From: Shinella lacus
GTDB lineage: Bacteria > Pseudomonadota > Alphaproteobacteria > Rhizobiales > Rhizobiaceae
Assembly (NCBI RefSeq): GCF_010994755.1
Contig: NZ_WHSB02000003.1
Location: 372,001 to 436,000 of the forward strand
Direction of reading: 5' to 3'
Length of the DNA: 64,000 bases
The notes under the pieces: generated by a model
Told to the model about the DNA's origin: nothing
Database searches by the model: none
Seen by the model: the letters and a program-made list of their open reading frames with translations, nothing else
Shown here: positions 8,435-15,709 of the stretch, in pieces
Layout: each line of letters opens with the position of its first letter
Numbering within the stretch: position 1 is the first letter of the stretch
Made by a program: the position numbers and the translations under genes

Positions 8435-8473
8435 ATGATCGCAACCCCGAACAATGCGATATGCACATTATGA
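8435..8473 (+). other. Possible 12-codon leader ORF coupled to the regulator gene
   Basis: An ATG at 8435, preceded by GAAGGA (8426-8431), opens a frame MIATPNNAICTL that ends with TGA at 8471-8473. This stop overlaps an in-frame ATG (8470) of the regulator gene as ATGA. The regulator has no convincing ribosome site of its own, so translation may reach it through this leader. An inverted repeat TCCTTGATTGAAGGA (8417-8431) covers the ribosome site. Existence as an expressed peptide is inference. Confidence 0.35.
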
Positions 8474-9087
8474 ATATGGTCAAGCCGCCTTTGCCGTCTG
8501 AAAGCCGGGAGGATAGAATCCAGTCGAATCCGGTGCGGCTCGGTGCGCGGTTGCGGCTGACGCGCCAGACGCGCGGGCTGACGCTGAAGGCGCTGGCGCT
8601 GGCGGCGGATTGTTCGGAAAGCCTGCTCTCGAAGATCGAGAACGGCAAGGCCTCGCCTTCGCTTCCCATGCTGCACCGGTTGGTGCGCGCGCTCGATTCC
8701 AACATCGGTTGGATGTTCGAGGAGACCGATGGCGAGGAGGGCGTGGTGTTTCGCGCCGGCACGCGCCCGCTCATCACGCTCGATCCGCTGCGCCGCGGCG
8801 AGGGCATCTCGCTGGAGCGCATCATTCCCTATTCGGCCGGCCATCTGCTCCAGTGCAACATCCACCACATCGAGGCGGGTGGCCAGAGTGCCGGGCCGAT
8901 CCAGCATGTGGGCGAGGAGGTCGGCTATCTGCTGGTCGGCGAAATCGAGCTGATGATCGGCGACAAGACCTTTCGGCTTTCCGCCGGCGACAGTTTCGTG
9001 TTCAATTCCGAACTTGCCCACTGGTATCGCAATGTCGGGGAGGAGCGCGCCTCGATCTTCTGGGTCAATACGCCGCCAACCTTCTGA
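8461..9087 (+). CDS. XRE-family transcriptional regulator with C-terminal cupin domain
   Basis: This DNA-binding regulator (208 residues or slightly fewer) has an N-terminal XRE helix-turn-helix (LRLTRQTRGLTLKALALAADCSESLLSKIENGKASPS is split here between LTLKALALAAD and SLLSKIENGKASPS) and a C-terminal cupin barrel (IEAGGQSAGPIQHVGEEVG, FNSELAHWYRN) that normally senses a small ligand. In-frame ATGs at 8461, 8470 and 8476 are all possible; 8470 overlaps the stop of a short leader frame. It lies between the fuconate operon and a ribose-type transporter whose promoter carries two palindromes, TCAAGTAACTTGA and TCAAGTTACTTGA, plausible targets of this protein. Confidence 0.88.
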   Translation: MHIMNMVKPPLPSESREDRIQSNPVRLGARLRLTRQTRGLTLKALALAADCSESLLSKIENGKASPSLPMLHRLVRALDSNIGWMFEETDGEEGVVFRAGTRPLITLDPLRRGEGISLERIIPYSAGHLLQCNIHHIEAGGQSAGPIQHVGEEVGYLLVGEIELMIGDKTFRLSAGDSFVFNSELAHWYRNVGEERASIFWVNTPPTF

Positions 9088-9133
9088 TATCGTTTTCTAA
9101 AATCCTCTTCGACCGATTTTGAGAACCGAAAAT

Positions 9134-9171
9134 TCAAGTAACTTGACATAAATTCAAGTTACTTGAATAAT
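9134..9171 (+). promoter_or_regulatory. Promoter with two tandem palindromic operators
   Basis: TCAAGTAACTTGA (9134-9146) and TCAAGTTACTTGA (9154-9166) are 13-base palindromes with centres exactly 20 bases apart, about two helical turns, so dimers would bind the same face. A -35 box TTGACA (9143-9148) and a -10 box AATAAT (9166-9171), spaced 17 bases, overlap them. Repression of the following transporter operon is the simplest reading. The adjacent XRE-cupin protein is the likeliest ligand-responsive binder. Confidence 0.75.
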
Positions 9172-9225
9172 GCCTCTCGTAAATTCCTGTGGCCGCCAAC
9201 GGCTTCAAACAAGGGGAACATCAAA

Positions 9226-10164
9226 ATGGGTCGGACAAAATATCTTCTCGGCTGCGCTGCGGCCGCCACGCTGACGCTCATGAGCGCGGCCAATGCCTTC
9301 GCCGATACATTCGCACTCGTCACCATCAACCAGCAGGCACTGTTCTTCAACCAGATCAATGACGGCGCCAATGCCGCCGCCAAGGCTGCCGGCGTCGACC
9401 TCGTCATCTTCAATGCCAACAACGTGCCGTCCGCACAGAACGACGCGATCGAGACCTACATCACCCAGAAGGTCGACGGCATCATTCTGGTCGCCATCGA
9501 CGTCAATGGTGTGAAGCCGGCGATCACCGCAGCCAAGAATGCCGGCATCCCGGTCATCGCCATCGATGCGCAGATTCCGGAAGGCGACAACATCGCCTTC
9601 GTCGGCGTCGACAACACGGCGGCTGGCGGCGATATCGGCAAGTTCTTCTCCGACTACGTGAAGAGCGACATGGGCGGTGCCGCCAAGGTCGGCGTCGTCG
9701 GCGCGCTCAACTCCTTCATCCAGAACCAGCGCCTCGATGGCTTCAAGGCGGCGGTAACCGAAGGGGGCCAGAAAGTCGAGTTCCTCGACACGGTCGATGG
9801 CCAGAACGTGCAGGACGTGGCGCTTTCGGCCGCCGAAAACCTGATGACCGCCAATCCCGACATGAATGCGCTCTACGCCACCGGCGAGCCGGCGCTGCTG
9901 GGTGCCGTTTCGGCCGTCGCCAGCCAGGGCCGCGGCGACAGCATCAAGGTGTTCGGCTGGGACCTGACGAAGTCCGCAATCGACGGCATCGACCAGGGTT
10001 TTGTCACTGCCGTCATTCAGCAGGATCCGGCCGGTGAAGGCAAGGCTGCCGTGGAAGCGCTCGTCAAGGTCAAGAAGGGCGAGACGATCGAGCCGATCAT
10101 CAACGTGCCGGTGACCATCGTCACCAAGGAGAATGTCGACCAATATCGCGACATGTTCAAGTAA
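9226..10164 (+). CDS. Ribose-type ABC transporter periplasmic binding protein
   Basis: This is a type I sugar-binding protein of the RbsB family (312 residues). A Sec signal peptide is visible (hydrophobic core LLGCAAAATLTLMSAANAFA), probably cleaved before DTFAL. The two-lobe fold shows IFNANNVPSAQNDAIETYI, VDGIILVAIDVNGV and IPVIAIDAQIPEGDNIAFVG, and a hinge strand near the end (KVFGWDLTKSAIDGID). The ATG at 9226 follows AAGGGGA, so the in-frame upstream TTG at 9163 is not used. It is the first gene of a nine-gene catabolic operon. The ligand is unknown: a pentose, nucleoside or derivative. Confidence 0.9.
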   Translation: MGRTKYLLGCAAAATLTLMSAANAFADTFALVTINQQALFFNQINDGANAAAKAAGVDLVIFNANNVPSAQNDAIETYITQKVDGIILVAIDVNGVKPAITAAKNAGIPVIAIDAQIPEGDNIAFVGVDNTAAGGDIGKFFSDYVKSDMGGAAKVGVVGALNSFIQNQRLDGFKAAVTEGGQKVEFLDTVDGQNVQDVALSAAENLMTANPDMNALYATGEPALLGAVSAVASQGRGDSIKVFGWDLTKSAIDGIDQGFVTAVIQQDPAGEGKAAVEALVKVKKGETIEPIINVPVTIVTKENVDQYRDMFK

Positions 10165-10171
10165 AGCCGAC

Positions 10172-10210
10172 CACCGCTGCTCGGCCGAAATCCGGGCAGC
10201 GGTGTCTTTT
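10172..10210 (+). terminator. Terminator-like hairpin after the binding-protein gene
   Basis: CACCGCTGC (10172-10180) pairs with GCAGCGGTG (10196-10204) across a 15-base loop, and TCTTTT follows directly at 10205-10210. This is close to an intrinsic terminator, positioned eight bases after the binding-protein stop and before the ATPase gene. It probably attenuates, giving more binding protein than ATPase and permease. Confidence 0.65.
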
Positions 10211-10227
10211 GGGAAGGGCCACTGAAC

Positions 10228-11052
10228 ATGACCGACACGCAAATCAGCCGCGTCCGGATGACCGGCATATCCAAGCGCTATGGCGCGCTGCAATCGCTCG
10301 ACAATGCCTCGCTGAACCTCATGCCGGGCGAAGTGCTCGGGCTGGTGGGCGACAATGGCGCGGGCAAATCGACCATCAGCAAGGTGCTCTCGGGAGCCGT
10401 GATCCCGGATTCCGGCACGATCGAGATCGACGGCCGACCGGTCTCCTTCACGTCGCCGGCGGAGGCGCGGGCCGCGCGTATCGAGATGGTCTACCAGGAC
10501 CTCGCGCTCTGCGACACGATCGACGTCGCGGGCAATCTTTTCCTCGGCCGCGAGCCGAAGCGCCATATCGCGGGCGTGCCCATGCTCGACAAGAAGCTGA
10601 TGCACGAGCGGGCGCGCGACATGCTTTCCAATCTCGGCATTGTCATTCCCGATACTTGGATGAAGGTCGAAAACCTGTCCGGCGGCCAGCGCCAGTCGAT
10701 CGCGATCGGCCGCGCCGCGTCCTTCGATCCCTCCGTGCTGATCATGGACGAACCGACGGCGGCGCTTGCTGTCGCGGAAGTGGAGGCGGTGCTGGAACTG
10801 ATCCGCACCGTGTCGCGCCGCGGCGTTTCCGTCATCCTCATCACGCATCGCCTGCAGGATCTCTTCCTCGTCTGCGACCGCATCCAGGTGATGTATGAGG
10901 GCCGCAATGTCGCCGAGCGGCGCATCGAGGACACCAATATCGAGGATGTCGTCAATCTCATCGTCGGGCGGAAATTCGCTGCCCGTTCCGCCGGCCATCA
11001 GGCCAGCCACAATCAGGCCGGCCACACTCAGGAACGAGGCGCTTCCGCATGA
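10228..11052 (+). CDS. Ribose-type ABC transporter ATP-binding protein, single-domain form
   Basis: This cytoplasmic ATPase (274 residues) has one nucleotide-binding domain: Walker A GDNGAGKST, signature LSGGQRQSIAIGRAA and Walker B VLIMDEPTAAL, then the switch histidine in LITHRLQDL. Classical RbsA proteins carry two fused domains of about 500 residues in total. This one resembles the short FrcA type, which must work as a homodimer. The C-terminal tail is unusually histidine-rich (GHQASHNQAGHTQ), a possible linker or low-complexity extension. The stop overlaps the permease ATG by four bases, indicating translational coupling. Confidence 0.9.
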   Translation: MTDTQISRVRMTGISKRYGALQSLDNASLNLMPGEVLGLVGDNGAGKSTISKVLSGAVIPDSGTIEIDGRPVSFTSPAEARAARIEMVYQDLALCDTIDVAGNLFLGREPKRHIAGVPMLDKKLMHERARDMLSNLGIVIPDTWMKVENLSGGQRQSIAIGRAASFDPSVLIMDEPTAALAVAEVEAVLELIRTVSRRGVSVILITHRLQDLFLVCDRIQVMYEGRNVAERRIEDTNIEDVVNLIVGRKFAARSAGHQASHNQAGHTQERGASA

Positions 11053-12059
11053 GCTCCGAGCCCAACGCCTATTCCAGCCATCCGCCGCGCATGCGCGAGA
11101 CGACCATGCTCGACAAGGTCATCGCCAATGGCGGCGTCATGTCTATCGCGCTGTTCTTCGTCGTCTGCTGCTTTTTCTTCGCGGTGACGACGGACGCCTT
11201 CCTGACCGCGCCGAACTTGCTCAACATCATCCGCCAATCCGCGCCGCTCCTGATCGTCGCGGCCGCCATGACCTTCGTCATCACCACGGGCGGCATCGAC
11301 CTTTCGGTCGGTTCCGTGCTGGCGCTGACCGCCACCCTTTCGGCCGCCGCCTTGCAGGCCGGCATTCCTTGGCCGCTCGCCATTATCTTGATGCTGGCGC
11401 TCGGCGGCGTGGTCGGGCTCATCCAGGGCTATTTCATCGCCTATGAAAAGATCCCCGCCTTCATCGTCACGTTGGCCGGCCTTTCAGTCATCCGCGGTTT
11501 CGCGCTGCTCATCACCGGCGGCTATTCGATCCCCATCGAGCCGACCAGCCCCTTCGTGACGATCGGCCGGGCCTGGGTGCTGGGTATTCCGGCACCCGCG
11601 CTCATCGCCATCGTCGTGCTTCTCGCCGCTTATGTCGTCTTCAACGAAACCCATTTCGGCCGTTACGTCACCGGCGTCGGGGCCAATGCGGAGGCGACGC
11701 GCCGTGCCGGTGTCAACACGCGCCGCGTCATCCTCTGGGTCTATATCCTGTCTGGCACGGCGGCGGCAGCGGCCGGCGTCATCCTCTCGGCCCGCCTCGG
11801 TTCGGGTTCCTCGAATGCGGGGCAGGGGTTCGAGCTCGACGTCATCGCGGCCGTGGTGCTGGGCGGCACAAGCCTTTTCGGCGGGCGCGGGTCGCTGGTC
11901 GGCACGATCCTCGGGGCGCTCACCGTCGCAGTTCTGGCGAACGGCCTCATCCTGTCGCACCTGTCGCCCTTCTTCACCCCCATCGTCACCGGCTTCATCA
12001 TCCTGGTCGCGATCTGGCTCAACTTCCGCCTGTTCAAGGGCGGGGCGAAGGGGCGCTGA
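11049..12059 (+). CDS. Ribose-type ABC transporter permease
   Basis: This inner-membrane permease of the RbsC/FrcC family (336 residues) has eight to ten predicted spans. Family marks are ITTGGIDLSVGSVLAL near residue 77, the segment IPAFIVTLAGLSVIRG, VGANAEATRRAGVNTRRV, and DVIAAVVLGGTSLFGGRGS near the C-terminus, which is the region that engages the ATPase. The start overlaps the ATPase stop (ATGA). An ATG at 11106 is an alternative. One base after its stop the phosphotriesterase-like gene begins, so uptake and hydrolysis are tightly coupled. Confidence 0.9.
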   Translation: MSSEPNAYSSHPPRMRETTMLDKVIANGGVMSIALFFVVCCFFFAVTTDAFLTAPNLLNIIRQSAPLLIVAAAMTFVITTGGIDLSVGSVLALTATLSAAALQAGIPWPLAIILMLALGGVVGLIQGYFIAYEKIPAFIVTLAGLSVIRGFALLITGGYSIPIEPTSPFVTIGRAWVLGIPAPALIAIVVLLAAYVVFNETHFGRYVTGVGANAEATRRAGVNTRRVILWVYILSGTAAAAAGVILSARLGSGSSNAGQGFELDVIAAVVLGGTSLFGGRGSLVGTILGALTVAVLANGLILSHLSPFFTPIVTGFIILVAIWLNFRLFKGGAKGR

Positions 12060-12060
12060 C

Positions 12061-13152
12061 ATGCTCGACCATCTCTTTGCCGAGGAGCCGAGGAAGCGCG
12101 ACCCGATCGGCGTGAACTCCGGCACCGCCATGACCGTCACCGGGCCCGTTCCGGTGGACAATCTCGGCGTCACGCTGATGCACGAGCACATCTTCCTCGA
12201 TGGCGCGACAAGCTGGATCTGCCCGTGCCATCCCGACGAGAAGGCGATCGCCGAACAGAAGGTCGAGATCGGCATCATCGGCGAGTTGCGCATGAACCCC
12301 TATATGAACCGGGACAATGTCTCGCTCGACGACGGGGATCTCGCGCTCAGCGAACTCAAGCGCTTCCAGGCGCTCGGCGGCTGCACGGTGGTGGAAACGA
12401 CGAATTTCGGCATCGGGCGCGACGCGGCCGGCCTTGCCCGCATCGCCCGCATGTCGGGGTTGCGCATCATCATGGGCACCGGTTTCTACCTCGAACACAC
12501 CCATCCCGAATGGCTGAAGGCCATGAGTGTCGAGGAAGTCACGCAGTTCATCGTCGACGATGTCGGCGGCGGCGAGAGCCAGCCGGAGATCATGGCGGGC
12601 ATTATCGGCGAGGTCGGCGTCAGCCGGCATTTCACGGCCGAGGAGGAAAAGTCGTTGCGCGCCTCGGCCCGGGCGGCGCGCATCACCGGCCTGCCGCTTT
12701 CCATCCACCTGCCGGGCTGGGAGCGTCTCGCGCACCGCGTGCTTGACGTGGTGGAGGAGGAGGGGGCCGATCCGGCGCATACCGTGCTCTGCCACATGAA
12801 CCCGAGCCACAGCGATCTCGATTACCAGATGGCGCTCGCGAAACGTGGTGCCTTCCTGGAATATGACATGATCGGCATGGACTATTATTACGCCGACCAG
12901 GACGCCCAGTCGCCCTCCGACGAGGAAAACGCCCGCGCCATCGCCGCCCTTGTCGACAAGGGTTTTGGCGACCGGCTGCTGCTGTCGCAGGATGTCTTTC
13001 TCAAGATCATGCTGACCCGCTACGGCGGCTTCGGCTACGCTTATATCCTCAAGCACTTCCTGCCGCGGCTGAAGCGGCATGGCGTGGATCAGGCAGCGAT
13101 CGACCGCATGCTGATCGACAATCCCAAATCCGTCTTTTCCGCCGCGCGCTGA
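12061..13152 (+). CDS. Phosphotriesterase-family metal-dependent hydrolase, probable sugar lactonase
   Basis: This amidohydrolase-superfamily TIM-barrel enzyme has 363 residues. Metal ligands expected for the PTE family are visible: H41-x-H43 (MHEHIF), a bridging glutamate at residue 184 in IIGEVG where phosphotriesterase has a carboxylated lysine, histidines in SIHLPGW and LCHMNPS, and the aspartate in LLSQDVF. Characterised bacterial members with glutamate as bridge are lactonases, several acting on phosphorylated sugar lactones, rather than true phosphotriesterases. Context with a PfkB kinase and ribose-type importer fits a sugar-derived lactone or cyclic amide. The substrate is not proven. 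Confidence 0.82.
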   Translation: MLDHLFAEEPRKRDPIGVNSGTAMTVTGPVPVDNLGVTLMHEHIFLDGATSWICPCHPDEKAIAEQKVEIGIIGELRMNPYMNRDNVSLDDGDLALSELKRFQALGGCTVVETTNFGIGRDAAGLARIARMSGLRIIMGTGFYLEHTHPEWLKAMSVEEVTQFIVDDVGGGESQPEIMAGIIGEVGVSRHFTAEEEKSLRASARAARITGLPLSIHLPGWERLAHRVLDVVEEEGADPAHTVLCHMNPSHSDLDYQMALAKRGAFLEYDMIGMDYYYADQDAQSPSDEENARAIAALVDKGFGDRLLLSQDVFLKIMLTRYGGFGYAYILKHFLPRLKRHGVDQAAIDRMLIDNPKSVFSAAR

Positions 13153-13178
13153 GCGCCGGCCTGTTTCAAGGAGTTCCC

Positions 13179-13943
13179 ATGACCAAGAAGAAAGTCCTGC
13201 TCGCCGGCGAATCCTGGGTTTCGACCGCGACCCATATCAAGGGTTTCGACCAGTTCCCGACCGTCACCTACCACACCGGCGCCGACGAGTTGCTGAGCGC
13301 CCTGAAGGAAAGCCCCTTCGACGTCACCTTCATGCCGGCGCACGAGGCGCAGAAGGAGTTTCCGAGCACGCTGGAGGGCCTGCAAGCCTATGACGCCATC
13401 GTGCTCTCCGATATCGGCGCCAACACGCTGCTGCTGCATCCCGACACCTGGATCCACTCCCGCCGCACGCCGAACCGACTGAAGCTGCTGCGCGACTATG
13501 TTTCCAAGGGCGGCGCGCTGCTGATGTTCGGCGGCTACTATTCCTTCCAGGGCATCAATGGCGGCGCGCGCTTCCGCAACACCGCCGTGGAAGAAGTTCT
13601 GCCGGTCTCCTGCCTCTCCGTCGATGACCGCGTGGAAGTGCCGGAAGGCTTTACGCCGGTCGTTTCCGGCGATGCGTCGCATCCGATCCTTGCCGGCCTT
13701 TCGGGCGAACTGCCCTATCTGCTCGGCTTCAACGAGGTGGTGCTGAAGGACGGCGCCAACCAGTTGATGACGGTTTCCTCCGAATACGGCTCGCTGCCGC
13801 TGCTCGTCACCGGCACCTATGGCGAGGGCCGCACGGTGGTCTGGACCTCGGATGTCGGCCCGCACTGGCTGCCGCCGGAATTCATCGCCTGGCCGGGCTA
13901 CAAGACGCTGTTCGAGCAGATGCTCGCCTGGGCGACCGACTAA
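13179..13943 (+). CDS. Glutamine-amidotransferase-like (GATase1-like) protein
   Basis: This 254-residue cytoplasmic protein resembles the GATase1-like family of putative glutamine amidotransferases (flavodoxin-like fold). Visible pieces are the N-terminal strand VLLAGESWVSTATHIKGFD, the segment YDAIVLSDIGANTLLLHPDTW, the nucleophile-elbow-like region GGALLMFGGYYSFQGINGGARF and the C-terminal GTYGEGRTVVWTSDVGPHWLP. A canonical Cys-His-Glu triad is not apparent, since the elbow reads MFGGYYSF without cysteine, so glutaminase activity is doubtful. Homologues sit in sugar operons with ribose-type transporters. Its reaction is unknown. AAGGAG precedes the ATG. Confidence 0.8.
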   Translation: MTKKKVLLAGESWVSTATHIKGFDQFPTVTYHTGADELLSALKESPFDVTFMPAHEAQKEFPSTLEGLQAYDAIVLSDIGANTLLLHPDTWIHSRRTPNRLKLLRDYVSKGGALLMFGGYYSFQGINGGARFRNTAVEEVLPVSCLSVDDRVEVPEGFTPVVSGDASHPILAGLSGELPYLLGFNEVVLKDGANQLMTVSSEYGSLPLLVTGTYGEGRTVVWTSDVGPHWLPPEFIAWPGYKTLFEQMLAWATD

Positions 13944-13964
13944 CGCAACGCCGCGGGGCCGTCC

Positions 13965-14870
13965 ATGACCATCCACGTCGTCGGCAATGTCTGCGTCGAT
14001 ACGAGCTTTCGCCTGGAGCGGCTGCCGCAGCCGGGCGAGACGCTGAATGCCCTCGCGACCAGTGAAGGCCCCGGCGGCAAGGGCGCCAACCAGGCGGCCG
14101 CCGCCAGCCGCACCGGCGCCGATGTCATGCTGTGGGCGCCGGTGGGCAAGGATGCGTCGAGCGTCTGGATCGAGGGCGTCATCGCCGCCGAAATCCCGGC
14201 GCTCCGGCTGACGTGGCTCGAACTTCCGTGTGACCGCTCGGTCATCATGGTCGATCGGTCCGGTGAAAACGTCATCGTCACGGCCGCCGCCTGTGCCGAT
14301 GCCTTCGACCCGCTCGCCATGACCGCGCTTCGAGAAACATGGACGGCGGGCGACATGCTGCTGATGCAGGGCAACCTGCGGGCAGGGGTCACCAACGCCT
14401 GCCTTCGCGCCGCGCGTGAGGCGGGGCTGTTCACGGTCCTCAATCCGAGCCCGCTTGCGGCGGAACCGCTCGACTTGGCGGCCGTCTCGCTGATCGTCGT
14501 CAACCGGCCAGAGGCGGAAGCCCTCACCGGCAAGGCCGATCCGGAGCAGGCGGCGCGCGCGTTGGTGGTGGCCGGTGCCGGCAGCGCAATCGTGACGCTC
14601 GGCGCCGAGGGCGCGCTTCTTCTCGATGCGGCGTCGGCATTGCGCCTTCCCGCGCGCGAGGTCGCCGCCATCGACGCCAGCGGCGCTGGCGATTGTTTCG
14701 CGGGCACGCTCGCGGGGCTGCTCGCGCAGGGCGCGTCGCTTTCCGCCGCCGCGACCATCGCGACGCAAGCGGCGGGGATCGCGGTGGGGCGACCCGGCAC
14801 GCTCGCCTCCTTCCCGACACGGGCGGAAATTTCCGCCCTCACCAAGACAACGAAACTGGAAAACGAGTGA
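13965..14870 (+). CDS. PfkB-family carbohydrate kinase (ribokinase-like)
   Basis: This ATP-dependent sugar kinase has 301 residues. The N-terminal PfkB signature is GPGGKGANQAAAASRTG, and the C-terminal signature with the catalytic aspartate D243 and anion hole is DASGAGDCFAGTLAGLLA. The small lid residues IHVVGNVCVDTSFRLERLPQPGET resemble ribokinase. It should phosphorylate the imported or hydrolysed sugar. Its place after a lactonase-like enzyme and before a BtpA-type protein suggests phosphorylation is a middle step. Ribose itself is possible, but the extra enzymes point to a derivative. Confidence 0.9.
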   Translation: MTIHVVGNVCVDTSFRLERLPQPGETLNALATSEGPGGKGANQAAAASRTGADVMLWAPVGKDASSVWIEGVIAAEIPALRLTWLELPCDRSVIMVDRSGENVIVTAAACADAFDPLAMTALRETWTAGDMLLMQGNLRAGVTNACLRAAREAGLFTVLNPSPLAAEPLDLAAVSLIVVNRPEAEALTGKADPEQAARALVVAGAGSAIVTLGAEGALLLDAASALRLPAREVAAIDASGAGDCFAGTLAGLLAQGASLSAAATIATQAAGIAVGRPGTLASFPTRAEISALTKTTKLENE

Positions 14871-14875
14871 TCGAC

Positions 14876-15709
14876 ATGAGCAACCCTATCGGACGGCAGG
14901 ACAACGATACGCTGAAGACGCTTTTCGGGCGCGACAAGCCGGTGATCGGCGTAGTGCACCTGCTCCCGCTGCCGGGCTCGCCACGGTATGACGACGAGGG
15001 CGTGGAAGCGATCTACGAGCGCGGCCTGTCGGATGCCCGCGCCTATCTCGCGGGCGGCTGCGATGCGCTGATCGTCGAGAACCACGGCGACGTGCCCTTC
15101 GCCAAGCCGGATCAGATCGGCCACGAGACCTCCGCCCACATGGCGGTCATTTCCGATCGCATCCGCCGCGAACTCGGCCGGCCGATCGGCATCAACGTGC
15201 TCGCCAATGCGTCCATTCCCGCGCTCGCCATCGCCTCGGCCGCCTCGGCTTCCTTCATCCGCGTCAACCAATGGGCCAATGCCTATGTCGCCAATGAAGG
15301 TTTCGTCGAAGGCGAGGCGGCTCGCGCCATGCGCTACCGCGCGCAGCTGCGCGCCAAGGGCATCCGCATCTTCGCCGATGCCCATGTCAAGCACGGCGCT
15401 CATGCCATCGTCGCCGACCGGCCGGTGGAAGAGCAGGTCAAGGACCTGGTATTCTTCGACGCCGACGTGGTCATCGCCACCGGCCAGCGCACCGGTCATG
15501 CCGCGGACCTCGGTTATATAAAAATGATCAAGGAGGCGGCCTCGTTGCCGACATTGGTTGGCAGCGGCGTGACCCATGACAACGCAAATGACATCCTCTC
15601 CGTCGCCGACGGCGTGATCATCGCCAGCGCTCTCAAATATGATGGTGTGTGGTGGAATGCCGTCGATCCCGATCGCGTCAAGCGCTTCATCGCAGGCCTC
15701 GGTCGATGA
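14876..15709 (+). CDS. BtpA/SgcQ-family TIM-barrel protein
   Basis: This 277-residue protein belongs to the BtpA/SgcQ family. The name comes from a cyanobacterial photosystem I biogenesis factor, but most bacterial members, such as SgcQ, sit in sugar operons and are of unknown enzymology. Characteristic segments are VIGVVHLLPLPGSPRY, GGCDALIVENHGDVPF, IGINVLANAS, FADAHVKHGAHA and VGSGVTHDN, which look like a phosphate-binding TIM barrel. ATG 14876 lies six bases after the kinase stop. Together with the PfkB kinase it probably handles a phosphorylated sugar; nothing in the sequence shows a photosynthetic role. Confidence 0.87.
   Translation: MSNPIGRQDNDTLKTLFGRDKPVIGVVHLLPLPGSPRYDDEGVEAIYERGLSDARAYLAGGCDALIVENHGDVPFAKPDQIGHETSAHMAVISDRIRRELGRPIGINVLANASIPALAIASAASASFIRVNQWANAYVANEGFVEGEAARAMRYRAQLRAKGIRIFADAHVKHGAHAIVADRPVEEQVKDLVFFDADVVIATGQRTGHAADLGYIKMIKEAASLPTLVGSGVTHDNANDILSVADGVIIASALKYDGVWWNAVDPDRVKRFIAGLGR

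Noticed and set aside
14876-15709. Photosystem I assembly protein BtpA as literal function
   Set aside because: There are no photosynthesis genes, and the sugar-operon context fits SgcQ-like members of the family.
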